A stretch of DNA of 39,839 bases from an uncultured Lachnospiraceae bacterium (GCA_902761665.1 CACWLA010000014.1:1-39839), one strand, 5' to 3'; numbered from the stretch's first letter, positions 1 to 8,794 are shown. Numbers and translations: made by a program. Notes: generated by a model from the letters alone, not told the origin.

Positions 1-473
1 AGCTTGCCGGAAAGCTCGGCGCAGTCAGTGCGGAGCACCTGATCGCGGTCACGGAGAAGGGCATCGAAAGCATGGCGAAGGGCGGTACGATCGCCTGCCT
101 TCTGCCGGCGACCAGTTTCTACCTGGGCGCGGACTATGCCCCGGCGCGGAAGTTCATCGAAGCCGGCGTTCCGGTCGCGCTCGCCACGGACTACAACCCA
201 GGGTCCTGCCCGAGCCTGAACCTGCAGTTCGTGATGAACCTCGCCTGCCTGAAGGACCGCATGACGCCGGAGGAAGTCCTGACCGCCGTCACCTTAAACG
301 GCGCGGCAGCCGTCGGGCGCGCAGTCTCGCACGGCAGCATCGAAGCCGGAAAAAAGGCCGACCTGCTCATCTGGAACGCTTCCGATCTCGATTTCATCTG
401 CTACCGCTTCGGCAGCAACCTTGTCCGGACCGTCGTGAAAGACGGCCGGATCGCAGTACCGGCGGAAGCCTGA
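1..473 (+). CDS. hutI: Imidazolonepropionase, C-terminal part
   Basis: The gene enters from the left edge; its frame is open from base 3 and stops at 471-473. The visible 156 or so residues match the end of the HutI amidohydrolase. This enzyme hydrolyses 4-imidazolone-5-propanoate to N-formimino-L-glutamate in histidine degradation. The sequence DYNPGSCPS, which contains the metal-binding aspartate of the amidohydrolase barrel, is present. So is the usual end with EAGKKADLLIW, a beta-strand segment common to this superfamily. The next gene on the same strand is hutH, 37 bases downstream, so the two form part of a hut operon. The N-terminal two thirds and any upstream hut genes lie outside the window. 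Family and pathway knowledge make this call firm despite the truncation. Confidence 0.93.
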   Translation, partial: LAGKLGAVSAEHLIAVTEKGIESMAKGGTIACLLPATSFYLGADYAPARKFIEAGVPVALATDYNPGSCPSLNLQFVMNLACLKDRMTPEEVLTAVTLNGAAAVGRAVSHGSIEAGKKADLLIWNASDLDFICYRFGSNLVRTVVKDGRIAVPAEA

Positions 474-513
474 ACATACCTTTCTAAATCATAAACCAAA
501 GGAGCCTTGTGTG

Positions 514-2034
514 ATGATCGTCCTTGACGGCACTCATCTGACCATCCCCGACGTGATCAAGGTCGCGCGGGATCATGAACCCGTTCAACTCTCTGAAGCG
601 TCCCGCCGCGCGGTCGACAAAGCCCGCGCCTTCGTGGACGAAAAACTCGAACAGCAGGCCGTCGTGTACGGCCTCACCACCGGTTTCGGAAGATTCTCGG
701 ACCGCTATATTCCTGAGGACGAGACCGCCGAACTGCAGGTCAACCTGATCCGCTCCCACGCCTGCGCGATGGGAAAGCCGCTGCCGACAGAGGTCGTGCG
801 CGCGGCGATGCTGCTCAGGATCAACGCCCTCTCGCGGGGCAATTCCGGCATCCGCCTGTCCACGCTGGAAACGCTCCTCGCCATGCTGAATGCGGGCGTG
901 CACCCGGTCATCCCCGAAAAGGGCTCCCTCGGCGCGAGCGGCGATCTGGCGCCTCTTGCCCACATGGTCCTCGTCATGCTCGGTGAAGGCGAAGCGGAGT
1001 ATCAGGGAAAGACCGTGCCCGGTGCGGAAGCCATGAAGGCCGCCGGGATCCCCACGGTGCAGCTCGCCGCGAAAGAAGGCCTCGCCCTCATCAACGGCAC
1101 GCAGATCATGACCGCCATTGCCTGCAATGCGGTGTACGACGCCCTGCAGCTCGCAAAGACGGCGGACATCGCCGCGGCCATGACCTGCGAAGCCCAGCTC
1201 GGCATCAAAAAAGCCTTCGATCCGAAGCTCCATGCCCTGCGCGGACAAACCGGGCAGATGAAGACCGCTGCCAATCTCCTGCGGCTTCTGGAAGGGAGCG
1301 GCCTGGCCGCGGACCTGCAGCCGGACAAGGTGCAGGACGCCTATACGGTCCGCTGCACGCCGCAGATCCACGGAGCAAGCCGCGACGCCATTGCCTATGT
1401 CTGGGATGCGGTGAGCCGCGAGATCAATGCCGTGACCGACAACCCGATCATTTTTCCGGATGAGGGTGAAGCCATTTCCGGCGGCAACTTCCACGGCCAG
1501 CCGATCGCGCTCGCCATGGATTTCCTCGGGATCGCACTCGCGGAATACGCAGACGTTTCGGAACGCCGCATTGAACGCCTGGTCAACCCGAACCTCTCGG
1601 GTCTCCCCGCTTTCCTCACGAAAAACGGTGGCCTGAATTCGGGCTTCATGATCGTCCAGTACGCAGCGGCTTCAATGACCTCGGAAAACAAGGTCTACGC
1701 ACACCCGGCCTCGGTGGATTCGATTCCCTCTTCCGCCGGACAGGAGGATCACGTCAGCATGGGGACGACCGCAGCCCGGAAAGCCCTGATGATCCTCGAC
1801 AATTCGCGCAAGGTGGTCTCGCTCGAACTCTTTGCGGCAGCACAGGCACTGTGGCTGCGCGGCGAAGAGAAACTCGCGCCGGCGACCCGCGCGGTATATG
1901 ACCGCATCCGCACCAAGGTCCCGCCGGTCGAAAAGGATGTCGTGATGCATCCGCTCATGAACGCCGCGGAAGAGATGGTAAGAGACGGAAGCATCCTGCA
2001 GGCTGCCGAAAGCGTGTGCGGAGAACTGGAATGA
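514..2034 (+). CDS. hutH: Histidine ammonia-lyase
   Basis: HutH removes ammonia from L-histidine to give trans-urocanate, the first step of histidine degradation. The protein is about 506 residues, the usual length for the family. The Ala-Ser-Gly triplet that cyclises into the MIO electrophile is encoded at 934-942, residues 141-143 from the chosen start, inside the conserved context GSLGASGDLAPLAHM. Other family signatures are YGLTTGFG near residue 53 and QEDHVSMG near residue 411. An in-frame GTG at 511 directly precedes the ATG at 514. The ATG is preferred because AAAGGAG at 497-503 then sits at a normal distance. The gene follows hutI and precedes a transporter gene in the same direction. 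Urocanase and later enzymes are not in this window. Confidence 0.97.
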   Translation: MIVLDGTHLTIPDVIKVARDHEPVQLSEASRRAVDKARAFVDEKLEQQAVVYGLTTGFGRFSDRYIPEDETAELQVNLIRSHACAMGKPLPTEVVRAAMLLRINALSRGNSGIRLSTLETLLAMLNAGVHPVIPEKGSLGASGDLAPLAHMVLVMLGEGEAEYQGKTVPGAEAMKAAGIPTVQLAAKEGLALINGTQIMTAIACNAVYDALQLAKTADIAAAMTCEAQLGIKKAFDPKLHALRGQTGQMKTAANLLRLLEGSGLAADLQPDKVQDAYTVRCTPQIHGASRDAIAYVWDAVSREINAVTDNPIIFPDEGEAISGGNFHGQPIALAMDFLGIALAEYADVSERRIERLVNPNLSGLPAFLTKNGGLNSGFMIVQYAAASMTSENKVYAHPASVDSIPSSAGQEDHVSMGTTAARKALMILDNSRKVVSLELFAAAQALWLRGEEKLAPATRAVYDRIRTKVPPVEKDVVMHPLMNAAEEMVRDGSILQAAESVCGELE

Positions 2035-2067
2035 TGCGCAGCCATCCTGCTGCAAAGGAACTGATCC

Positions 2068-2850
2068 ATGCCGGAACTGCTGAAAGAACTGCTGATCGTC
2101 TGTCCGCTCGTTTTTCTCGCGGGCTTCGTTGATTCCGTTGCCGGAGGCGGCGGGCTCATCGCGATCCCTGCCTATCTGCTGGCCGGCCTGCCGGCCCAGC
2201 TTGCCGCGGGGACCAATAAGCTCACGGCAGGCTGCGGCTCCGTCATCTCCGGCGTCAAGTACGTCCGCAGCGGGAAATTCCAGCTTCGGCCAGTCCTCTT
2301 CGGCGTCGTCGGCGCGATCGCAGGATCGGCAGCCGGCGCGTCCCTCGCCGCGAAGATGCCGGAAGCCGTCTTCAAGACGATCCTGCTGGCAGCGCTTCCG
2401 GCCGTCGCCGTTTTTCTTGCGGTAAAGCGGGATTTCGGCGCGGAGAATGCCGTTCCGCCTGAGCAGCAGGCGGCCGTTTCGCAGCGAAAGCGGGATATCG
2501 TCTCGCTCCTCATCGGGCTTGCGCTCGGCTGCTATGACGGGCTGGTCGGACCGGGTACCGGGACCTTCATGATCATGGCTTTTACGGCATTCCTATCCAT
2601 GGATCTGGTCACGGCCGCAGGCAGTTCCCGGATCACGAACCTGACCGCCAATCTTTCGGCTGCCGCCGTCTGGGCGCTGAACGGTCATGTTGCCTGGCGG
2701 CTCGTGCTGCCGGCTGCAGCCTGCAGCCTTGCCGGGAATTATCTCGGTGCACACTACGCGATCCGCGGCGGGTCAAAACGCGTCCGCGGAATGATCTTCG
2801 TCGTGCTTGGCCTGCTCTTTGCCAAGATGCTGTACGATCTTCTTGCGTAA
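2068..2850 (+). CDS. TSUP family (TauE/SafE-like, DUF81) membrane transporter
   Basis: This 260-residue protein is almost entirely hydrophobic, with about eight predicted membrane segments. It has the two-half layout of the TSUP family: GFVDSVAGGGGLIAIP near residue 20 and CYDGLVGPGTGTFMIM near residue 152 are the two repeated glycine-rich motifs. TSUP proteins move anions such as sulfite, sulfoacetate or organic acids across the cytoplasmic membrane, but the substrate cannot be told from sequence. The start is supported by AAAGGAA at 2054-2060. It lies 33 bases after hutH and ends before a strong terminator, so it is probably the last gene of the hut operon. A role in uptake or release of a histidine-pathway compound is only an inference from position. 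Confidence 0.85.
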   Translation: MPELLKELLIVCPLVFLAGFVDSVAGGGGLIAIPAYLLAGLPAQLAAGTNKLTAGCGSVISGVKYVRSGKFQLRPVLFGVVGAIAGSAAGASLAAKMPEAVFKTILLAALPAVAVFLAVKRDFGAENAVPPEQQAAVSQRKRDIVSLLIGLALGCYDGLVGPGTGTFMIMAFTAFLSMDLVTAAGSSRITNLTANLSAAAVWALNGHVAWRLVLPAAACSLAGNYLGAHYAIRGGSKRVRGMIFVVLGLLFAKMLYDLLA

Positions 2851-2900
2851 TGAAACAGGCCGGTCGGCTGACAGACCGACCGCTCACGGTGACATAAGCA

Positions 2901-2938
2901 AAAGGGAAGCCGCCCCGGCCGGGGCGGCTTCCCTTTTT
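2901..2938. terminator. Bidirectional intrinsic terminator between the hut and lysine operons
   Basis: A perfect inverted repeat with arms of the form AAAGGGAAGCCGCCCC and GGGGCGGCTTCCCTTTT surrounds a GGCC centre. It has an A-run on the left and a T-run on the right, so it can work in both directions. It lies between the convergent TSUP and acetoacetyl-CoA synthetase genes. Confidence 0.93.
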
Positions 2939-2955
2939 GCATGTTTAGACGCTGC

Positions 2956-4911
2956 TTACGCCTTAAGCTGCGGCAGGATATCTTCGTAGAACTTCAGGCT
3001 CTCCGGGTTCGACAGGGCATCCCGGTTCCCGACCGGTCTTCCGTTCAGGATCGCGGTGACCGAGCTTTCGACTTTCTTGCCGTTCAGCGTCGTCGGGATC
3101 TCCGGTGTCTCCAGGATCACCGCCGGTACGTGGCGCGGCGAAGCCTTGGTGCGGAGCGTCGTCTTGATCTTCCTGACCAGGGCGTCGTCCAGTTTGCAGC
3201 CCGGCTGGCACTTCACGAAGAGAACGATCCGCTGGTCGCCGGCGATGTTCTGGCCGACCGCAAGCGAATCCTCCACCTCGGGCAGCGAATTCACCTGATT
3301 GTAGATCTCCGCGGTGCCGATGCGCACGCCCGAAGGCTTCAGGATGGAGTCGCTCCGGCCGCAGAAGGTGAGGCCGCCGGTATTTCCGTGCAGGATCACG
3401 TAGTCGCCGTGGCGCCAGACGCCCGGGTAGACCGTGAAGTAGGCATTGAAATATCTCTGTCCGTCGGGATCGTCCCAGAAGCAGATCGGCATGGAGGGGA
3501 TGGGTTTTTCGCAGACGAGTTCGCCCTCCCTGTCGCGGATCGGGTGCCCGTCGTCATCGTAGCATTCGACCTTCTCCCCAAGGCCGAGGGCGGACAGTTC
3601 GCCGGCCACCACCGGGATCATCATGTTGCCGATGCCGAAGCAGCCGTTGATGTCGGTGCCGCCGGCGATCGAATTGAAGTGGTAATCCTTCTTGATCTCA
3701 CGGTAGACGAACTCCCAGCCGGCATCCGAAAGCGCCGAGCCTGTCTGGGAAATGGCGCGCAGGGCGGAAAGATCCGCATGCTCCTTCGGACTGAAGCCGT
3801 GGGCGATCAGCATGTGGATGTAGCTGGCGGAGAGGCCGAAATCGGTGACCTTCTCTTCTTCCAGGACCTTCCAGATCGCGGCGTCGTCCGGGTAGGACGG
3901 ATTGCCGTCGTACAGGACCAGTTCGGCGCCGGCGCCGAGAGCTGCCGCCATCCAGTTCCACATCATCCAGCTGCAGGTCGTGATGTAGAGGAGCTTGCTT
4001 CCCTCCTGAATGTTGCAGTGCAGGATCAGTTCCTTCAGCTGGTTCATCAGGATGCCCGCGTGCGACTGGACCATGCATTTCGGCTTTCCGGTCGTTCCGG
4101 AAGAAAACATGACGACCAGCGGATGGGAGGCTTCGACCTGCTCAAAGGCAAAATCCGCAGGCGCCGGGACAAGGTAGTCTTCATAGCGGACCGTATCCGG
4201 GATGTCGCTGAAATCGTCCTCTCCGGCATAGTGCACCACGACGACGCGCTCAAGCGAGGGGATGTTTTTCGCGATCTCTCGCACATTGTCATGCGTGGAG
4301 AAGGTCTTCCCCTTGTAGCGGTAGCCGTCTGCGGTGACGAGGATCTTCGGCTTTACCTGGCCGACGCGGTCGGTCGCAGCAATCGCCCCGATATCGGTCG
4401 CGCAGGAGCACCAGACGGCCCCGACGGAAGCTGCCGCAAGCATCGCAATGATCGTCTCCGGAAGGTTCGGCATGTAGCCCGCAACAGCGTCGCCTGGCCT
4501 CACGCCTTCCTTCCTGAACGCGGCCGCCATGTCCTTTACCTGCCGCAGCAGTTCGCGGCGGGTCATTTCACGGCGCTCGAAGTCCTCCCCGCGGAAGGTG
4601 ACTGCCGTGCCTTCGCGGTCACAGTAACGGAGGATGTTCTCCGCGTAATTCAGTTTCGCGCCCACGAACCATTTTGCGCCGGGGAAGCGGTTCAGATCGT
4701 CGACGACCGCGTCGTACGGTCTTGCGCAGACGATGTCAAAGTAGTGCCAGAGTTCATCCCAGAAGGCCGGGATCTCCGTGACCGACCACTGATACAGTTC
4801 CTTATATTCATGGAAATCCGTACCGCGGCGTGCGTTCACGAAACGCATGAAATCCGCCATCCGGCAGCCGTTTTTCACTTCATCCGAAGGTGTCCAAAGA
4901 ACTTTCTGCAT
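2956..4911 (-). CDS. aacS: Acetoacetyl-CoA synthetase (acetoacetate-CoA ligase)
   Basis: This 651-residue acyl-adenylate-forming enzyme activates acetoacetate with ATP and CoA. The AMP-binding P-loop SSGTTGKPK is at residues 270-278. The C-terminal NGKKVESS near residues 610-618 contains the adenylation lysine. The N-terminal MQKVLWTPS and the overall length are typical of AacS rather than of acetyl-CoA synthetase. The start is 13 bases beyond the kamE stop, with AGGAT just upstream. It is the last gene of the lysine fermentation operon. In the known pathway, acetoacetate released by Kce is normally activated by a CoA-transferase (AtoDA). Here the synthetase seems to take that place, which would cost ATP. 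A substrate other than acetoacetate cannot be excluded. Confidence 0.92.
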   Translation of the reverse strand: MQKVLWTPSDEVKNGCRMADFMRFVNARRGTDFHEYKELYQWSVTEIPAFWDELWHYFDIVCARPYDAVVDDLNRFPGAKWFVGAKLNYAENILRYCDREGTAVTFRGEDFERREMTRRELLRQVKDMAAAFRKEGVRPGDAVAGYMPNLPETIIAMLAAASVGAVWCSCATDIGAIAATDRVGQVKPKILVTADGYRYKGKTFSTHDNVREIAKNIPSLERVVVVHYAGEDDFSDIPDTVRYEDYLVPAPADFAFEQVEASHPLVVMFSSGTTGKPKCMVQSHAGILMNQLKELILHCNIQEGSKLLYITTCSWMMWNWMAAALGAGAELVLYDGNPSYPDDAAIWKVLEEEKVTDFGLSASYIHMLIAHGFSPKEHADLSALRAISQTGSALSDAGWEFVYREIKKDYHFNSIAGGTDINGCFGIGNMMIPVVAGELSALGLGEKVECYDDDGHPIRDREGELVCEKPIPSMPICFWDDPDGQRYFNAYFTVYPGVWRHGDYVILHGNTGGLTFCGRSDSILKPSGVRIGTAEIYNQVNSLPEVEDSLAVGQNIAGDQRIVLFVKCQPGCKLDDALVRKIKTTLRTKASPRHVPAVILETPEIPTTLNGKKVESSVTAILNGRPVGNRDALSNPESLKFYEDILPQLKA

Positions 4912-4924
4912 GATTATCCTACCC

Positions 4925-5713
4925 TTATTTGATTCCCCGGCGTACCATTTCCTTCACGCAGAAGGTGGCGACGTCGTTGGCAAACTTGCCGGGGCCGAAG
5001 CCGGCATCGAAGCCCAGTTCCTTGGCCAGCTCGTGCGTGATGCGGGCGCCTCCGCAGCAGATCACGTGGTTCTCGCGCATGCCCTCGGCTTCCGCCAGTT
5101 CGATGAGTTCGGTCAGGTTCTGAATGTGGATGTTCTTCTGCGTGACCGTCTGGCTGACCAATAGGATGTCCGCGTTTATCTCGCGCGCCTTGGCCAGAAA
5201 TTCCTCGTTCGGGACCTGGCTGCCCATGTTCAGCGCTTCGATCATCTCATAGCGTTCTAGGCCGTAGTGTCCCGCAAAGCCCTTGCGGTTCATGATCGCG
5301 TCAATGCCGACGGTGTGCGCATCCGTGCCGGTCGACGCGCCGATCACGACGATCTTCCGTCCGATGTGCTCGCGGATGTACTCGTCGACCTCGTCCATCT
5401 CCATGGCCTTGTCTTCGATCGCGTGGATCTTGATCTTCGTGTAGTCGACGCTGTGCGTGCAGGATCCGTAGACCACGTAGAAGGTAAATTCCTTATCGAG
5501 GGCGCGGGCGTAGGCTACGTTCGGCTCGGACAGCCCCATCTGGCGGCTGATGAGGCGCGCTGCCTCCATGCCGCGGTCGTCGTTCGGGACGGGAAGGGTG
5601 AAGGAGAGCTGCACCTTGCCGTCGTTCATCGTGTCGCCGTAAGGCTTTAACATCGTCAGGTCGAGCGTCTTGTCAAAGTCCTTTGCAGACATGTCGTAAA
5701 GCCCGGAGCTCAT
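4925..5713 (-). CDS. kamE: Lysine 5,6-aminomutase, beta (cobalamin-binding) subunit
   Basis: KamE forms, with KamD, the adenosylcobalamin- and PLP-dependent mutase that moves the terminal amino group of beta-lysine (or D-lysine) to carbon 5. The protein is 262 residues. The cobalamin-binding D-x-H-x-x-G motif is DAHTVG at 131-136. Lys144, in MNRKG, aligns with the lysine known to hold PLP in the clostridial enzyme. The start codon overlaps the kamD stop as ATGA, so the subunits should be translationally coupled at matched levels. It needs adenosylcobalamin; a cobalamin adenosyltransferase gene and the kamBC accessory genes lie about 10 kb away in this window. Confidence 0.97.
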   Translation of the reverse strand: MSSGLYDMSAKDFDKTLDLTMLKPYGDTMNDGKVQLSFTLPVPNDDRGMEAARLISRQMGLSEPNVAYARALDKEFTFYVVYGSCTHSVDYTKIKIHAIEDKAMEMDEVDEYIREHIGRKIVVIGASTGTDAHTVGIDAIMNRKGFAGHYGLERYEMIEALNMGSQVPNEEFLAKAREINADILLVSQTVTQKNIHIQNLTELIELAEAEGMRENHVICCGGARITHELAKELGFDAGFGPGKFANDVATFCVKEMVRRGIK

Positions 5714-7269
5714 GCTTTCTCCTCCTTCCGCATTTCCTCAATGAAGGGGTTGAAATAGCCGTCGGCCTTGCGGACGACGCCCTCCAGACCCTTGCCGCCG
5801 TCGAGCGGCCGTTTGATGTCGGCAAAGACCCCCTTCTCCAGGGTGGCAAAGAGGCCCATCTGCTCGATCTCGCCGAGGAGGTCCGCCGCCTTCTGCAGCA
5901 CCTCCGCCGCACGGCTGCGGATGATCCCGCCTTCCTTAAATTCGATCTCGCTGCCGAAATCCGCCATGGTCCGGAAAATGTACTGCGCGTTCTCGATGGC
6001 GAGAGCGCGGTCGCTCATGAACGGGGTGTGGATGGCCTCGGTCATCATGCCGAGAAGGTGGATCTTCTGGCCGGTCAGGATCGTGACCATGTTGAAGAGA
6101 GCGTCCTGCACATGGCCGCGGAAGATATTTCCCGTCATGAACTTAGTCGGAGGCATATATTTCAGCGGCGCATTGGGAAATATTTCCCGAGCCATCTGCG
6201 CCTGCGCGAGTTCGTACAAAAACGCATTCGGCAGGTCGGGATCCATTTCAAAGGCGTGGCCGAGGCCCATCTGCTCCTCCGGAAGGCCGGCGCATTTCGC
6301 AAAGGCTTCGTTCAGGAACTGGCTGGCCAGTACCGTATGCGCCTCTTCGTAGGCATCGGCGGTCGTCAGGTAGTTGTCTTCGCCGGTATTGATGATGACT
6401 CCTGCGAAGCTGTTGATGACGCGGGAGAAATACTGGTCGATGATCGTCCGCTGCATGTTGATGTCGCGGAAGAGGATGCCGTAGAGTGCGTCGTTCAGCA
6501 TCACGTCAAGGCGCTCCAGGGCGCCCATGGCGGCGATCTCCGGCATGCACAGGCCCGAGCAGTAGTTGCAGAGGCGGATGTAACGGTGCTGTTCCTCACC
6601 GACCTCGTCCAGCGCCGCGCGCATCAGGCGGAAATTCTCCTGCGTCGCGTAGGTGCCGCCGAAGCCTTCGGTCGTCGCACCGAAAGGCACGAAATCCAGC
6701 AGGCTCTGGCCGGTCGTACGGATGACGGCGATGATGTCTGCGCCCTGCTTTGCCGCAGCTTTTGCCTGCGTGATGTCTTCGTAAATGTTGCCCGTCGCGA
6801 CGATCAGGTAGATGTACGGTCCCTGCTTCTCGCCGAATTCGGCAAGGTATGCCTGCCGTCTGGCGACATTCCCGCGGATCCGCCCGAGCGTTTCCTCCAC
6901 GACCGGTGCGAGCGCCGCGCGGATCTCCTCTTCGCTCCTGACCGGCATGGCCGCAAGGTCGATCTCCCCGCGGTCGATGCCCTCAGCGATCTCCTGCGGG
7001 GAAAGGCCTAGTTCCGCCATGGCGTTTCCGATGCGGAGCGCCGCGCCGTCGCTCAGGATATCCTTCGCTGAAAGATGGTCGACCGCAGCGTTCGGCAGCG
7101 GCACGCCCACGTCGTTCACGCCGTCAATGCCGAGCAGGCGGCAGACAGTCCGTTCCACGGCGACCGTGGTATGCCGGTCGATAAAGCGCTGCGTATCCTC
7201 CGCGACCTTCATCGCGGAAGCCCGGGCACGCCCGACCAGCGCTTCGTCAAGTCCCAGTTTACTCTTCAT
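5710..7269 (-). CDS. kamD: Lysine 5,6-aminomutase, alpha subunit
   Basis: KamD is the large PLP/cobalamin-barrel subunit of lysine 5,6-aminomutase, which acts after KamA in lysine fermentation. The reading frame is open for 539 codons, but the internal ATG at 7267-7269 gives 519 residues starting MKSKLGLDEALV. This matches the usual family length and is preceded by AAAGGAAG at a good distance. The longer version begins inside kamA and has a low-complexity Ala/Arg-rich head. Family features include FVPFGATTEGFGGTYATQ near residues 194-211 and the INTGEDNYLTTADAYE segment further on. The 5' end overlaps the end of kamA by 11 bases and the 3' end overlaps kamE by 4. Such tight packing shows that the three mutase genes are cotranscribed. 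Confidence 0.96.
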   Translation of the reverse strand: MKSKLGLDEALVGRARASAMKVAEDTQRFIDRHTTVAVERTVCRLLGIDGVNDVGVPLPNAAVDHLSAKDILSDGAALRIGNAMAELGLSPQEIAEGIDRGEIDLAAMPVRSEEEIRAALAPVVEETLGRIRGNVARRQAYLAEFGEKQGPYIYLIVATGNIYEDITQAKAAAKQGADIIAVIRTTGQSLLDFVPFGATTEGFGGTYATQENFRLMRAALDEVGEEQHRYIRLCNYCSGLCMPEIAAMGALERLDVMLNDALYGILFRDINMQRTIIDQYFSRVINSFAGVIINTGEDNYLTTADAYEEAHTVLASQFLNEAFAKCAGLPEEQMGLGHAFEMDPDLPNAFLYELAQAQMAREIFPNAPLKYMPPTKFMTGNIFRGHVQDALFNMVTILTGQKIHLLGMMTEAIHTPFMSDRALAIENAQYIFRTMADFGSEIEFKEGGIIRSRAAEVLQKAADLLGEIEQMGLFATLEKGVFADIKRPLDGGKGLEGVVRKADGYFNPFIEEMRKEEKA

Positions 7270-8530
7270 CGGCGCTTCCTTTCTTTTTGCAGCTGCAGCG
7301 CTTGGTGCGGGCAAGGTCCTTCGGTTCAAGGCTCAGTGCCTGGCCCCGTTCCAGTCCGGCCACGCCGACAAGTTTTCCTTCCTTCTCGCCGCGGCAGTAT
7401 TCGCACTGACAGGTCTCCTTATAGTTTTCCGGTTCGGTATAGGTCGTGATGACGCCTTCGAAATTGCGCAGGATGACCTTACGCGGCGTCTGGGAAATGA
7501 CATAGTCCGGCATGACAGGGATCTTGCCGCCTCCGCCGGGCGCGTCGACCACGAAGGTCGGTACGCAGAAGCCGGAGGTGTGGCCGCGCAGGGCTTCGAT
7601 GATCTCGATGCCCTTGCCCACGGGCGTGCGGAAATGTTCCAGCCCCATTGACAGGTCGCACTGATAAATGTAATACGGACGGACGCGCATTTTCACGAGC
7701 TCATGCACGAGTTTCTTCATGGTAAAGACGCAGTCGTTCACGCCGGCGAGCAGAACGCTCTGGTTGCCGAGCGGGATCCCGGCATCGGCCAGCATCGCGC
7801 AGGCGCGCTTCGACTCCTCGGTCACTTCCTTCGGGTGGTTGAAATGCGTGTTCAGCCAGAGCGGATGGTATTTCTTCAGCATCGCACAGAGTTCCGGCGT
7901 AACGCGCTGCGGCATGACCACCGGCGCGCGGCTGCCGATGCGGACGATCTCAACGTGTTCGATCGCACGGACGCGGGAAAGGACATATTCCAGCCGTTCG
8001 TCACTCATGACGAGCGGATCGCCGCCGGAGATCAGGACGTCGCGGACCTCTTCATGCGCCCGGATATATTCGATGCAGGCATCGATCCGGTCCACGGGAA
8101 CGGCCTGATCGGTCTGGCCGGCAAAGCGGCGGCGCGTACAGTGGCGGCAGTACATGGAGCACTGATCCGTCACGAGCAGAAGCACGCGGTCGGGATAGCG
8201 GTGCGTCAGTCCCCTGACCGGCGAGTCGGTATCCTCATGCAGGGGATCGAGCAGGTCGGCCTTCGACTGATGCAGTTCCGCAGCCGTCGGGATGGCCTGG
8301 CGGCGGATCGGATCATTCGGATCGTTCAGATCGATCAGAGAAAGATAATACGGCGTGATCGCCATGCGCAGCACGCCCAGGCATTTCCTGATGCCCTCTT
8401 CCTCTTCGGGCGTGATCTCGATGTATTTCTTCAGGTCTTCGACCGTTTCGACGCGGTTTCTGATCTGCCAGTGCCAGTCGTTCCAGAGTTCTGCCGGTAC
8501 GTCGGCAAACAATCCGTTACGGGTCTTCAT
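7259..8530 (-). CDS. kamA: Lysine 2,3-aminomutase
   Basis: KamA is a radical-SAM, PLP-dependent enzyme that converts L-lysine to L-beta-lysine, the first committed step of this fermentation. The 4Fe-4S-binding C-x3-C-x2-C motif is CSMYCRHC with cysteines 124, 128 and 131. The PLP lysine lies in PGGGGKIP at K336, one residue offset from the well-studied clostridial enzyme. The length of 423 residues is normal. The C-terminal region has the extra cysteines (CQCEYC near residue 383) that bind structural zinc in this family. The ribosome binding site is poorly spaced: an AAGGGA run about 13 bases upstream is the best match. A 264-bp repeat-filled spacer separates it from kdd upstream; downstream it overlaps kamD. 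Confidence 0.97.
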   Translation of the reverse strand: MKTRNGLFADVPAELWNDWHWQIRNRVETVEDLKKYIEITPEEEEGIRKCLGVLRMAITPYYLSLIDLNDPNDPIRRQAIPTAAELHQSKADLLDPLHEDTDSPVRGLTHRYPDRVLLLVTDQCSMYCRHCTRRRFAGQTDQAVPVDRIDACIEYIRAHEEVRDVLISGGDPLVMSDERLEYVLSRVRAIEHVEIVRIGSRAPVVMPQRVTPELCAMLKKYHPLWLNTHFNHPKEVTEESKRACAMLADAGIPLGNQSVLLAGVNDCVFTMKKLVHELVKMRVRPYYIYQCDLSMGLEHFRTPVGKGIEIIEALRGHTSGFCVPTFVVDAPGGGGKIPVMPDYVISQTPRKVILRNFEGVITTYTEPENYKETCQCEYCRGEKEGKLVGVAGLERGQALSLEPKDLARTKRCSCKKKGSADEE

Positions 8531-8597
8531 GGTTTTTATTTTTCCCTTTCCTTCTCATGACGAGATGTGATGTCAGTAAATCTTCAGTAAACAGACC

Positions 8598-8669
8598 GGG
8601 CAGAGCATGTCCCCTGCCGAGCAGAGCATGTCCCCTGCCGGGCAGAGCATGTACCCTGCCGAGCAGAGC
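8598..8669. repeat. 21-bp tandem repeat, three full copies plus a partial one
   Basis: Units start at 8598, 8619 and 8640 with the core GCAGAGCATGTCCCCTGCC. The second base alternates between G and A, and one substitution occurs in the third copy. A fourth unit begins at 8661 and merges into the palindromic element that follows. The repeat lies between kamA and kdd and has no plausible reading frame of its own. Confidence 0.9.
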
Positions 8670-8739
8670 AGACCGAGCTTTCGAAGAACATATGCACGAA
8701 GTAAATCGTTCTGAGAAAGCTTGCGTCTGTCTGCGAGGC
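8658..8739. repeat. Palindromic dispersed repeat, copy 1
   Basis: This 82-bp element is repeated at 9950-10031 with 77 of 82 positions identical by hand count. Its arms (CAGACCGAGCTTTC and GAAAGCTTGCGTCTG), followed inward by AGAAC and GTTCT, can fold into a long hairpin with a loop of about 18 bases. It lies in the kamA-kdd spacer. It resembles a REP or small MITE-like mobile palindrome; no transposase is linked to it. Confidence 0.85.
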
Positions 8740-8780
8740 TCATCTTCTGTCTGCGAGGCTCATCCTTTATCTGTGAGGCA
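8729..8780. repeat. 20-bp tandem repeat, about 2.5 copies
   Basis: The unit GTCTGCGAGGCTCATCTTCT starts at 8729 and is repeated with changes at 8749; a third, degenerate unit (ATCTGTGAGGC) starts at 8769. The first unit contains the right end of the palindromic element. Repeat units thus flank the palindrome on both sides and are partly complementary to each other. Confidence 0.8.
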
Positions 8781-8794
8781 GAAGCCGTTATGTC

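Noticed and set aside
484-1494. Long minus-strand open frame (336 codons) opposite hutH
   Set aside because: It is the antisense of a well-conserved gene in high-GC DNA, rich in Arg, Gly and His, and has no family features.
2941-4932. Plus-strand open frame of 663 codons opposite the acetoacetyl-CoA synthetase gene
   Set aside because: A codon-bias shadow: its composition (Arg, Asp, Val-rich) follows from the reverse strand, and the minus frame has clear catalytic motifs.
5683-7011. Plus-strand open frame of 442 codons opposite kamD
   Set aside because: Also a shadow of a firmly identified gene; no start signal or domain.
8598-8780. Tandem 21-bp and 20-bp repeats as a CRISPR array
   Set aside because: Units are directly adjacent with no unique spacers, and no cas genes are near.
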